Below are positions 36,018 to 46,700 of a stretch of 64,000 nt of DNA, one piece after another (positions within the stretch are counted from its first letter, which is position 1; each line of letters starts with the position of its first letter). Origin of the DNA: Prevotella sp. (lineage in GTDB: Bacteria > Bacteroidota > Bacteroidia > Bacteroidales > Bacteroidaceae); assembly GCA_017455845.1 (NCBI GenBank), contig JAFSYY010000054.1, forward strand, positions 1 to 64,000, written 5' to 3'. The notes below the pieces were generated by a model. The model was not told where the DNA came from. It did not search any database and worked only from the letters and a program-made list of their open reading frames with translations. Made by a program: the position numbers and the translations under genes.

Positions 36018-37898
36018 ATGCAAAAAAGCATCACATCTGTCCTGTATGCAGCGATATTTTCGCTGCCCCTGCTGCTCATGGCCTGTCATAACTATGATGA
36101 AGACCTGACACAGCAGCAGCCGGCGGCCGACATCCTCTCACATTTCAACGCCGAGGGGAAGGCCTGGCTCACCCTCGACCTTAGCCTGTCGGACGAGGAC
36201 GGCACCACCCGTGGTCATGAGAAAGGCACCACCCGTGCCACCACCTTCGACGACGGCACATCGGCCGAGCACGCCATCAGGACGCTCACCCTTGTGCTGT
36301 TCCATGGCACTGGCACAGAAGACCAGATGCAGGTGGCCAGCACCTATCAGGTGGACTATGCCGCCGAGGCCGACGGTCACGCACAGGTGACTCACCACTC
36401 GCAAAACACCATCCAGATCAGCAGCGACAATATCACCGCCAACGACCGCCTCGCCATCCTCGCCATCGCCAACGCCTCACCCGCCATCAGTGCCGGACAG
36501 ACCTTTGCCGATGTGAGAGACCTGACAGCCGACATTATCACTACCATCAGCGGCACCGACTACTACGTGATGAGCAGCAGTCCGCTGGCTTCGGCCAACG
36601 ACGGCACGGGCACCGTCTCAACGCTGGTGGGGATAACATCCGACAATCTCCATCCCACCGAGGCCGAAGCCCGGAGCAATCCCGCCGGACATATCTACCT
36701 GGAGCGGGCTGCCGCCAAGGTAACCGTCACTAACGATATCACCTCTTATTATATACAAGGCAACCACTACGCCACCTTCAATGCTACCGACCTGACCTTT
36801 ACCCTCGACAACTACAACGCCTCCGGCTACCTCTGCCGTCACCTGTCGGCGACAAACTACGCCCGTATGGTGGAGACAATGCCCCTGCCAAACGGCAAGT
36901 TCCGTACCTACTGGGCTGAGGACGTGAACTACGATAACTTAACCACGACCCTGACGAACTATACGAGCGCCACGTCGACATGGCTTGCGCTCGGTAATGA
37001 CCATCCACAATATTGCGCCGAGAACACCTTCGACGTCAGTCACATGCAGGACAACTATACCACCTCTGTGCTGGTGCGCCTGCAACTGAACGCCGGCACC
37101 GACTTCTACACCACCAGCGTCACCGGGCAGGACATCATCTTCCAGCCACCCTCGACAACCCTGAGCGAGGAGGGCACCGGCGCCTCGTCGTCATTCAGTC
37201 GAGAGGCCGCCACTACTCCCGACGGGTCACCGTCGGGCATTGCCACTACTCCCGGCGGGTCGCCGTCGGGCATCACCCGTTCCGCCGTAGTGACCTACGA
37301 CGGCACATCGACCGCCACCATCGACAACTACCTGCGCACGTGGCTCTGGCAGACCAACAGTGCCTTCCGCAACTGGGTGAACACCTACGCGGCGGGCGAG
37401 CCGAAGCATGTCAGCATAGCCGTGACAACACCCACAGGCGGCGGCACGGCCACCGCCACCGTGACACAGACCGCACAAGCCAGCGGCAGCACAGGTGCCA
37501 CTGCCTTTGCCTCACTTGCTCTCAACGAATATATCGCCGACAACATAACGCTGACATTCTACGACGACGGCTACTGCTACTACCGCGTGCCCGTCCGTCA
37601 TTTCAACGACACACAGACACCGTGGGCTTCGGCACCCACAATGACCGACAACACCACCACCCAGGCCTACAGCACCACGGCCGCCACAGCGGTAGGCGGT
37701 TCTACCGCCGATGCTACCTTCCTGGGACGCTACGGTATGGTGCGCAACAACTGGTACACCATCGGCATCACTGGTGTCACCCACGTTGGCTCACCAGTCA
37801 TCCCGTCGCTCACCACCGATGCCGACGACCGTATAGAGCAACTGCTCAACGCTACGCTCAACATTGCCAGTTGGACTACGAACACTGGTGACCTGTGA
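36018..37898 (+). CDS. Second Mfa1-type fimbrial subunit lipoprotein
   Basis: This is a 626-residue protein starting at 36018 (MQKSITSVLYAAIFSLPLLLMAC, a lipoprotein signal); an ATG 57 nt upstream would cross the intergenic hairpin. Pilin features repeat those of the previous gene: IRTLTLVLFHGTGTED, YLERAAAKVTVTND, FLGRYGMVRNNWYTIGITGV and a final LNIASWTTNTGDL. An internal 33-bp duplication (37208-37273) encodes two ATTPxGSPSGI units containing GC hairpins. The signal-peptide codons contain a GCAGCGA hairpin shared with the anchor gene. It is probably an accessory or alternative shaft subunit. Confidence 0.85.
   Translation: MQKSITSVLYAAIFSLPLLLMACHNYDEDLTQQQPAADILSHFNAEGKAWLTLDLSLSDEDGTTRGHEKGTTRATTFDDGTSAEHAIRTLTLVLFHGTGTEDQMQVASTYQVDYAAEADGHAQVTHHSQNTIQISSDNITANDRLAILAIANASPAISAGQTFADVRDLTADIITTISGTDYYVMSSSPLASANDGTGTVSTLVGITSDNLHPTEAEARSNPAGHIYLERAAAKVTVTNDITSYYIQGNHYATFNATDLTFTLDNYNASGYLCRHLSATNYARMVETMPLPNGKFRTYWAEDVNYDNLTTTLTNYTSATSTWLALGNDHPQYCAENTFDVSHMQDNYTTSVLVRLQLNAGTDFYTTSVTGQDIIFQPPSTTLSEEGTGASSSFSREAATTPDGSPSGIATTPGGSPSGITRSAVVTYDGTSTATIDNYLRTWLWQTNSAFRNWVNTYAAGEPKHVSIAVTTPTGGGTATATVTQTAQASGSTGATAFASLALNEYIADNITLTFYDDGYCYYRVPVRHFNDTQTPWASAPTMTDNTTTQAYSTTAATAVGGSTADATFLGRYGMVRNNWYTIGITGVTHVGSPVIPSLTTDADDRIEQLLNATLNIASWTTNTGDL
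36048..36066 (+). repeat. Hairpin in pilin signal-peptide codons
   Basis: Arms gcagcga / tcgctgc around tattt, codons 11-17 of the second pilin. The same arms recur at 39512-39530 with a different loop. Confidence 0.6.
37208..37273 (+). repeat. 33-bp in-frame duplication with GC hairpins
   Basis: Two units encode ATTPDGSPSGI and ATTPGGSPSGI. Each contains a hairpin (37218-37237, arms cccgacgg / ccgtcggg; 37251-37270, one mismatch). Confidence 0.75.
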
Positions 37899-37905
37899 CG
37901 AATAA

Positions 37906-37968
37906 GTTTAGAGTTAAGAGTTTAGAGTTAAGAGTTTAGAGTTTAGAGTTAAGAGTTTAGAGTTAAAC
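37906..37968 (+). repeat. Nine-unit heptamer tract between pilin genes
   Basis: Units gtttaga and gttaaga alternate (nine in all, the last gttaaac), filling the gap from 7 nt after the stop to 2 nt before the next ATG. Confidence 0.9.
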
Positions 37969-37970
37969 GA

Positions 37971-39386
37971 ATGAGGTTACGTCAATACATACTGACCCTG
38001 GGCCTGCTGGCAGGAGTGCTGCTCCTGACAGCCTGCCAGAACGATGTCCTGTCCGTAGAGACGGCAGAGGACACCGAGCAGCCCGTGGCCAGAAGCGTAG
38101 ATGGCAGTTTCCTCAACCTGCATATCGTCAACAACGTGGAAGCAGTGACACGCGCCACCGCCGTCGGCTCTGCCGTCGAGAACGCCATCTACGACGGCAT
38201 CCTCGTCATCTTCAAGGGCAATGGCGAGAGTTCGGCCACGCTGCAGAGCGCCGTCGTCATCGACCAACTCATCAACAACCCCGGCACGTCGGCCAGCGTA
38301 GACATCATACAGCGCCTGCCGGAAGGAACGCACCCCTACCCTGCCTCCGGCGCAGGAAAACTCTACGTCATGGCACTGCTCAACACCACCGCCACAGGCC
38401 TTTCTGTCAGCAACAACATGCTCTACTTGAACGGCACATCGCTCAGTGGCTATACCCGTGCACAGTTGCAGGGGGCAGTCATCAACGCCGTAGGCTCCAC
38501 AGAGCAGCACGTGGGACTGTATATGGCCAGCAAGCCTAAAGGCACTGGATCTACACCACAGCAGACGGCCATACAGATATACGACCCCACGGCGGCAACC
38601 CCGTCGCAGTACCTGTACGACCGCCAGGAGGACATCACGGCGAGCAGCAGCAAACTCACCCTCAACGTGGAACGGGCGGCTGCCAAGGTCAGCATCGCCA
38701 ATGCCGCAACTACCATCACCAGCATCAACCTCAACGGCAGCGGCAGCAGCCACCCCACCGTGCACCGCATGACATGGACACCCAACAACTACTATACACA
38801 GTGCTATGCCATCAGTGGCGGCAGCGGCACTACCATCACGCCAAGCACCTTCACCGCCACCGACTTCAGCCTCTACCCGCAGCGGTCGCTCAGCGGCGAT
38901 GCCGTCTACATCGGCGAGGGCAGCACCGACATCATCGTCGAGGTGCTGCTGAAGGACGGCTCGTTCCTCATGGACGACTGCTATGCCTTCTACCCGTTGA
39001 ACGACACGTTCACAGAGAATAGTTTCCACGACCTCTACACCAGCGCCTCGCAGTTTGTGGCCTACCTGAAGAGCGGCTGGATATGGCAACGCGCCGGCTA
39101 CGACCTCTCCACAAGAAGCGCCGACGACATCTACGGCAACATGAAGATGGAGATGGATGCCAACGGCACCGTCACCGTCACCTTCACCATGGACACCACA
39201 GGCTACACCTCAGCAGAGACAGCCGGCTTAGCACGCCTGAAAACCTTCCTCGAAAGTCATACCAAAGGTTTCCGCAACGGTAAGATGTACTACACCTACA
39301 CCGTGAACCCCATAGAACGCAACAACGCCTACAGCCTCACCCTCCAGGCCACCAGCATTGCCGGCATCGGCCGGCCTGCCCCATGA
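37971..39386 (+). CDS. Third fimbrial subunit lipoprotein (FimA/Mfa-like, probably minor)
   Basis: This 471-residue protein has a lipoprotein signal (LGLLAGVLLLTAC, Cys at about 22). After it come pilin-like elements: VENAIYDGILVIFKGNGE, a GKLYVMALLNTTA strand, and NVERAAAKVSIAN, which corresponds to the ERAAAKV junction of the other two subunits. The C-terminus (LTLQATSIAGIGRPAP) lacks the usual INxxSW...DL ending, so it may be a terminal or adaptor subunit that accepts but does not donate a strand. Fourth gene of the operon, introduced by a heptamer tract. Confidence 0.8.
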   Translation: MRLRQYILTLGLLAGVLLLTACQNDVLSVETAEDTEQPVARSVDGSFLNLHIVNNVEAVTRATAVGSAVENAIYDGILVIFKGNGESSATLQSAVVIDQLINNPGTSASVDIIQRLPEGTHPYPASGAGKLYVMALLNTTATGLSVSNNMLYLNGTSLSGYTRAQLQGAVINAVGSTEQHVGLYMASKPKGTGSTPQQTAIQIYDPTAATPSQYLYDRQEDITASSSKLTLNVERAAAKVSIANAATTITSINLNGSGSSHPTVHRMTWTPNNYYTQCYAISGGSGTTITPSTFTATDFSLYPQRSLSGDAVYIGEGSTDIIVEVLLKDGSFLMDDCYAFYPLNDTFTENSFHDLYTSASQFVAYLKSGWIWQRAGYDLSTRSADDIYGNMKMEMDANGTVTVTFTMDTTGYTSAETAGLARLKTFLESHTKGFRNGKMYYTYTVNPIERNNAYSLTLQATSIAGIGRPAP

Positions 39387-39409
39387 CGAAAGTCGTAATA
39401 TCGTTGTCT

Positions 39410-39441
39410 CGAAATATCGAGATAACGAAATATCGAGATAA
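39410..39441 (+). repeat. 16-bp direct repeat before the anchor gene
   Basis: Two exact tandem copies of cgaaatatcgagataa lie in the 86-nt gap before the FimB/Mfa2-type gene. Confidence 0.85.
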
Positions 39442-39472
39442 CGAAACAAAGTAACAACGAAACAACAAGATA

Positions 39473-40717
39473 ATGAAACGAGCGAAAAGACATAACACCT
39501 TTGTTCTGTATGCAGCGATTCTGTCGCTGCCCCTCCTCCTGCTGTCCTGCTCAATGATGAGCGATGACCGCTCGGACTGCCCCGATTGCCGCAACACCCT
39601 GCGCGTAATGCTGCGCTACGACTACAACATACAGCGGGCCAACATGTTCGGCGACCAGGTACAGGAGGCCACCGTCTATGTAGTAGACCCCCAGACTGGC
39701 ATCGTTGTTGACATGCAGGCCACCGCACCCCAGGATGCTGACGCGGCCCTCCGTGCCACACACCCCATGAGCAACCCCTCATTTGCCTTCAACTTCGAGG
39801 GTCTGACGCCCGGCAACTACCGCCTTTATGCCGTGGGCCGTTCTTCCGCCGATGCCGCCTTCAGCATTACCGCGCCCGCCATTGCCGAGAGCATCGACCG
39901 CCTGCAGTTCACCCTCCCTGCCAGCACCGCCGCCTCCCCGTCGCGTATGTCCGTGTCCCCGTCGCGTTTGTCCTCATCCCCATCGCGTATGTCCTCATCC
40001 CCATCGCGTATGTCCGTGTCCGGCGGTTTTCCCGCCGGAGTCATAGCCCTTCGCCTTGACACCATCTGGAACACCCTCACCCCCATTGATGTCACCGTGG
40101 CCGCCGATGCCCCCACAGAGGCCACCATCCCCTTGATGCGCCTCACCAACGACCTGAACATCGTCGTATTCCGTCGCGACGGCTCCCTCGACAACAGCCA
40201 CAACCGCTATGAGGTCACCGTTACCGACGAGGTCCTCACCCTTGGCTACGACAACGAGCCGACGGCTACCGCCTCGCTCGTCTACCAACCCTTCGCCGCC
40301 TGGACTACAGAGACGGTTACTGACCCCACCCCCAACCCCTCCCCTACTAGGGAGGGGAGCGGCTACGCACCGACAACAAGGACGGATGACATCATCGCCG
40401 AGCGCAACGCCCACTACGACCTGTCGCTCTCGCGCCTGCTGATACACGACGATGCCCGTCATAACGCCCGCCTCTTGATCACCAACCGCGAGACCGGCCA
40501 CGAAATAGTAAACATCGACCTCTGCTACTACCTCGCCCTGGCCCGTAATGCCTACGAGACGCAGCACTACTCCGTACAAGAGTACCTCGACCGCGAATAC
40601 GACTACCGCCTCGACTTCGGCTTCGACGGCAGCGGTAACAATGAGATCTGGAAATACATGACCATCCATATCAACGCCCTCTCGTGGGCTCTCCGCATAC
40701 AAAATGAGGAACTGTAA
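39473..40717 (+). CDS. FimB/Mfa2 family fimbrial anchor lipoprotein
   Basis: This 414-residue protein has a lipoprotein signal (LYAAILSLPLLLLSC) and the FimB/Mfa2 opening (DDRSDCPDCRNTLRVMLRYDYN), followed by FGDQVQEATVYVVDPQTG and NFEGLTPGNYRLYAVG, and the family ending YMTIHINALSWALRIQNEEL. In Porphyromonas, Mfa2/FimB anchors the fimbria and limits its length. Two repeat insertions are visible: a 21-bp repeat giving four SPSRMSV-like heptads (39938-40021) and a C/G palindrome segment encoding PTPNPSPTREGSG (from 40324). The end overlaps the giant adhesin gene by 14 nt. Confidence 0.87.
   Translation: MKRAKRHNTFVLYAAILSLPLLLLSCSMMSDDRSDCPDCRNTLRVMLRYDYNIQRANMFGDQVQEATVYVVDPQTGIVVDMQATAPQDADAALRATHPMSNPSFAFNFEGLTPGNYRLYAVGRSSADAAFSITAPAIAESIDRLQFTLPASTAASPSRMSVSPSRLSSSPSRMSSSPSRMSVSGGFPAGVIALRLDTIWNTLTPIDVTVAADAPTEATIPLMRLTNDLNIVVFRRDGSLDNSHNRYEVTVTDEVLTLGYDNEPTATASLVYQPFAAWTTETVTDPTPNPSPTREGSGYAPTTRTDDIIAERNAHYDLSLSRLLIHDDARHNARLLITNRETGHEIVNIDLCYYLALARNAYETQHYSVQEYLDREYDYRLDFGFDGSGNNEIWKYMTIHINALSWALRIQNEEL
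39512..39530 (+). repeat. Hairpin in anchor signal-peptide codons
   Basis: Arms gcagcga / tcgctgc around ttctg; the same arms are found in the second pilin at 36048-36066. Confidence 0.6.
39938..40021 (+). repeat. 21-bp in-frame tandem repeat (SPSRMSV)
   Basis: Four units (39938, 39959, 39980, 40001) of ccgtcgcgtatgtccgtgtc type encode seven-residue repeats. It ends in a GC hairpin (40019-40039: tccggcgg / ccgccgga, loop ttttc). Confidence 0.9.
40336..40372 (+). repeat. Coding copy of the C/G palindrome family plus ggctacgcaccg
   Basis: Arms cccctccc / gggagggg with a 6-nt loop (40336-40357), then ggctacgcaccg at 40361-40372, also found at 6308-6319. It is translated in frame as NPSPTREGSGYAP. 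Confidence 0.75.
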
Positions 40718-43700
40718 ATTCGCCCTTCTGCTCCTTCTCATGACAGGAGCCGCAGACATCGTGGCAGCCACCTATAATGCCACGGTGAGGAAGACCTACG
40801 TGGACTACAACAACGCAGACACGTCTTTCGGCCAGATAGCACAGGGTACGGCCACCATCTCGGGCTATAACCGCATCAACGATGGCGTGGTAGGCTTTGG
40901 CAACACCGGATGGGGCGTTAACTACATCACCTACGTGCAGGTGGATGCCTCGGCCATCAGGAACAGCGGCATGGTGACTGGGGCAACCCTGACGGCATGG
41001 GTCACAGGCTCTACCGACAGCAAGCGACAGACCACATGGGGCGTGGGCTACAACAACTCCACATGGTCTGATGCCATGACCTATAACACCGCCGACAAGA
41101 GCATCACCACCATCGGACAGGAGGTCACGACATCCACTACGTCGGCAAGTACATGGGAAGAGATATCCTTCGACATCACCGATGCCCTGGCCGACGATGA
41201 CGACAAAATCATCACGCTCATTATCTACGAGACGGCTGCTGGCGGCGGCTATATCGACGTGGCATCGACCATCGCCGTAGAGTATGCGCCTTACCATAGT
41301 TATACCGTTGAGTCGAGCATCAACAGCGTCACCCTGGCTACGGGCACAGTGGCCGAGGGCATCGAGGTGATAGCACCCTATCCCCGCTATCAACTCAGTG
41401 GTACAACGCTCTACAAGGTTCCCGGCCATGAATCAGCCAACCCGCACTATGGTCGCCGCTTCACCGTGACCACCGACAACCAAGTGGAGACCGTCACCTA
41501 CGACTCCTACGCTGAGAACATCATAGCCTACCGTGAAGCCGAGGACTTCCTGACGCCCGTGGTCGGCAACAGCAATATCTACAACCGCTGCTCCGGCACA
41601 AGTGGCGGCTACGCCCGTAGTTATGTCGACGTGGCGACAAGCCTGCCATCTGGTGCCTATAAGATTACTGCCGGCTCGTATGCCAACACCAGCACATCGT
41701 TTACCTTCCGCGCCGGCAACAACGACGTGTTCACTCAGACAGGCAACGGGATGTGGCAGGAGGTCACCAGCAGCACCTTCCAGGTGGCCGACGGACAGAC
41801 CATACAGGTCATCGGCGGCAGCAACAACTATGCCCTCGACTATGTGTATGTGCAGGCGGTCTTTGCATACGCTACGGCAAGCAGCAACCGGACATACGGA
41901 CAGACGAAAAAACCGTCACTCATCAATCCCGCCAATGCTGCCGTCACCTATTCATCGGATAATGTGGCCGTGGCGACGGTCAACGCCAACGGCGGCATCA
42001 CCTTTGTGCGCAACGGCACCGCCACCATCACCGCCCGCGCCACCATCGATGGGGTGGAATATACCTCCACACACACCGTCTATGTCACCGGCCAGAGCAC
42101 CAACACCTCTGCCATCGTCTACGACAGCAGCACCAAGACCGACAGTTACGGTGTGGGTGCCTATACTTCGGGCGACGACCGTTACCTGAACGAAGAGATC
42201 GACGGCACGTCCATCAGTATTGGCTACGGCAGCACCTCGGAGACACAGATGGCATTAGGCAACTCTATAGCCCGCTGCTATGACGGCGACGGCAACATGT
42301 ATGCCACGCTGAGCGGCACTGACGGCAAGGACGGTGCTCCATACAAGGGCACCTACTATGTCTTCAAGCCCAAGAAGGGCTATAACGGCAAACTGACCGT
42401 TGGCGGCAGAATTGCCAATGCCGACGGCAGCAACACACCGAGGGGACTCATTCGACTGGCCGATGCCGACGGCAACGTGCTTGAGAAGAAATCGCTGGAT
42501 ACCGACTACACCTCCATCACCTTCAACACCCTGCTCATGGGCGGCAGCACCTACTATGTCTACGCCGAGACCACAGCCATGCGCAAGAGCGGCTCCAGCA
42601 CCGGCAATATCGACTATGCCGACAACGACGTCTACTCCACCTTCCAACTGACAAACTTCTCATTCGCCCAGATGGAGGGCACCACCGTCAACCTCATCGA
42701 CCAGTCGCTGCTGCTCTTCCCTAACAACAATGCCAACAGCAACCGCCTGGACCGCACCATCCCCGGATTCGACATCACCTTCGGCGGTGGCGACGGTGCC
42801 AAGTATCAGAACAACGGCACGTTTATCTTCAGGAACAAGGGTGCCAACAGCGAGACCGAGAACGGCAGCATCACCATCAGCCCGCGTGTCAAGGCCGGCA
42901 CGGGCAGTGTCTCGGACGTAATCATAACAAGCGTGACGCTGAACACCGGCAGCGAAGCCATCGGCTTACCTTCCGTTTATATCAACGGCGTGGACAAGGG
43001 CGCAGTGACGGCCAACAGTACGCTCGTCTATAATAATCTGACTGGTAATACGCTGACCATTAAACTTAAGGGAACCGGTACAAGCAACAGCATCTATTTC
43101 CTGCTCAACTCCATCACCTTCAACTATACGCTCAACGGCAGCGTGGAACTCGACGATACGAAAGGCAACGTCGACCTGCGTTTCTCCAACTACGTCTACG
43201 GCCACACCGGCGAGACGGCTGAGTGCGACCTCTACTTCGACTCTCCCGTAGCCTTCTACGGCGATGTCTCGTTCTGGGGCGACAACTGGACGTTCAGCCA
43301 GGCTACCACAGGCGAGGCGGTGAAGACGAAGGTGGGCGAAAAGACACACTTCTACTACAATAACGGCAGCGGCAATGGCCCTTACAGGGTGAACATCGGC
43401 GAGGGTGTGTGCCACCTGTACGCCTCGTTTGCCGAGACCGACTATTTTGCGGCAGCATACGCTTCCACCCGTCTTTACAGTTACGACTATGTAGAGGAGC
43501 CTGCCCTGACACTGTCCCCTGGCGAGTCGTACACCGTACCGGCGGCCAGCGGCCTGAACTTCGCGCTGACAGCCACCGGCGGCGGCACCATCACCCTGAC
43601 GAACACCACCGAGACTGCCGTCACCGCCGACGGCACTGAGTTGCAGACCACGGCGACGGGCACCTATGTCGTCATCACCAACAGCGGCAACGACCCCGTT

Positions 43701-46700
43701 ACCATCACTCGCATCGAGGTGAGGCGGCAGGAGCCGGAACTCAACTACAACTATACTGGCGGTCAGGGCGACGAGGGGAATGTGTTTTTCCCTGGTGACC
43801 ACACGCTGCCTTCGGCTTTCACCGTAAAAGAAGGTAACACCGACATCTCCGACCACTACGAATCATCGGGCACCTACGAGATTCTGAGGGGTGTGGAAGG
43901 CGTGACTATCAACACTTCGACAGGCGAGGTCGCCGTGGGCACCAATGCCGAACAGGGATGGCTCGAAGTGCAGTTGACCGTCAATCCCAAGGATGCCTAC
44001 AAGGACCTCTACGGCCCTGTGAGCAAGACCGTCCGCCTGACGGTAGTAAACGGCTACTGGGACTTCCGCACCTACAAGAACAGCGACCACAACAACCTGA
44101 ACGGCAGTGACGGCTGGAGTGCCAACAACTACAACCAGGCCCGCGACACCGAGTTCATGGAGGAGTTTATCCTCCGCAACGGCGAGCCGCTGATGCAGGC
44201 CATCGGTCTGGAGTCGCAGTACAAGATGCGCCTCACATGGGCGAAGAACAACGGCGACGGCCGCCTGCACCTCTTCGGCAAGGGCAGCAACGCGCAGAAC
44301 CGCGCCCGCTACGACCGTGGCGGAATCCTGCGCGTGCCAGTGAAGAAGGGCATGATGATAGAGATCAACGCCTACAGCAACGGACAGCGGTCGGACATGA
44401 ACCTCGACGGCTGTAACGACCTGACCAACGCAGCCGTCACGACGTTCTATGTCGACGAATATGCCGCTTCGCAGTACTTCATCGCCAGCCGCGACGGCTA
44501 CATCGACATCATCAACCCCTCGTCTAACCTCGACCTCTACATCAACTACATCCGGCTCACGTCGGAGATGGTGTTCTACTACGGCAATGAGACCTATACC
44601 GAACCGGGCGGCACATTCAACAACTACGTCGTCAACCAGGGCGAGACCACACTCAGTTACACCTATACCAACACCACCTCTGGCAACATCTGCGAAAGCA
44701 TCGCTGCCGACGGCACGGTGACGCAGCGCGAGGGTGCCTACGGCAGTTACGAGGTGACGGTGACAGGTAGCGGCACAGGACTGCTGGCCGGAAAGACGGG
44801 AACATATACCGTCCATACCGTTGGATTCAGTGTCGTGAGTCCGGTGACGAAGCAGATAGATGCCTCGCTGAAGACCACGTTCACGCCCAAAGACGACATC
44901 ACCATCACCAATAGCAGCGGTCTCGACAACGATGCCCTGAAAAACAAGGTGACCTACACCTTCATGAGCATGACGGCCTCCGTGGCTTACTTCGACGGCG
45001 ACGACCTCATCATCGAGGGCATCGGCGACGTGGTGCTGCAGGCCCGCCTTGGTGCCATCACCAAGACCATGGCTTACCGCGTCATCGGTGCCTCGCTCAA
45101 CGACGAAGCGCCAGTCATCACCAACACGCAGGGCAGTTATACCGTCGTCATCCGAGGCGGTGACGCCAACAGTTTCAGTTTCGACACAGCAAGAATGACT
45201 GCCGGCATACTGGGCGACCTGAAGGGCACCACCCCCACCTACGCCCGGAACGGCAACACGCTGACCATTTCAGACCTGCCCAGCGGTAAGGGCGGCACCA
45301 TCCCCATCTATGCCAGTTGCACCTACGGCGGAGCAGCAGTGACGATGGAGGGCGTGCTCACCGTGGCCTACAGCAGTCATGTGTGGAATTTCGAGAGCGA
45401 CCTTATCCCAAAACTGGCCAACTGGACACCTAAGGATGTCGGCACCTGGAGTGATGCCTGCACCTTCGAGGAGCCTGTCGACGCCTCGGCCAGCAACACC
45501 GACACCAAGGACTGGTGCTTCGTGCGAAAGATGGGCGTCACACACCCAGAGTCGTCCATCATCTACTACTACAACCACTCGGTCATCGGCACCAACGCCC
45601 TCGTCATCCCTGAGACACAGGGTCTCTACCTGCGCACCACACAGAGCGGCAAGCAACTGGGTATAGAGATGGACAACGAGCGTGTCAACAACGTGGGCGT
45701 GCCGAAACTGACCAACGGCAACTATGCTGCTCGCAACCTGATGATTCTGCGTGGCGGACAGGTAATCATCCCGAAGGTGAAGCCCGGCCAGTGGATAGAG
45801 GTGCGCTGGACCCGTCACCAGGACGATATGGCCGAGCGCCTGTCGATGCAGAACCTGTGCGATGTCAACGGCAAATACATCAGCGAAATCTACAAGATAG
45901 GCAACTGCTTCTACAACATCCCCGGGCAGACCAGCACGTATATGTTCCAGGTTAACCCCGATGCCACACCCGACGAACTGGATGCCGACGGCCGACTGGA
46001 TGCCGTCTTCGAGGTGGCCGACAACATCTACATCAGCATCCAGCAAATCGAACTGCACGAACCAGGCTGGCAGTACAACTCGTCGATGGCACAGCAACTG
46101 AAGGGAACCATCGACGGCGCTGAAGAAGTGGTTGACGTGAGCCACCAGTACCTCACCGACGGCAACAGCCATACCATCGAATTCATGGCCAAAGACTCGC
46201 AGAACGCACCCAACGCCCCGCAGATATGGACTATCTCCCTGGAGGGAAACCTCACGGCAGCCACGGGAGCCAGCAAGAGCGACGGCGGCAATGCCACGGC
46301 ATCGCTCACCTATAAGGACGGATGGGGGAAGGCCTACGTCACCCTGACCAGTTATTCGCAGAACATGAAGTATGTGGCCAACCAGAACACGTGGGTCATC
46401 ACCATCGGCGCACGACCACAGCAGACCTACCCCTACACCTGGGACTTCAGCAAGTATTTCGACACCACGAAAGCCAGCGTCGGCGGTTCACCCGACGACC
46501 ACTACGTGGAAGACCTATACTACAGCGACGCGACCGTAGCCGACAAGGCTAAAGATGTAACCAACCTTATCACCAACCCCACGATTGATGGCAATGCAAA
46601 TGGCTGGACCATCAGCAGAAGCAACGGTAACGGCCCCATGAAACCATCGAACGATGCACTGGAGTTCTGGGCATGGAACGAACCGCCACACACAGGTGCC

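Noticed and set aside
37977..39089. Long antisense open frames (also at 32824-34005 -, 8682-9629 -, 7152-8096 -, 22594-23493 +)
   Set aside because: They lie opposite well-supported genes, encode low-complexity His/Val/Arg-rich products and have no promoters; GC-rich third positions of the real genes explain them.
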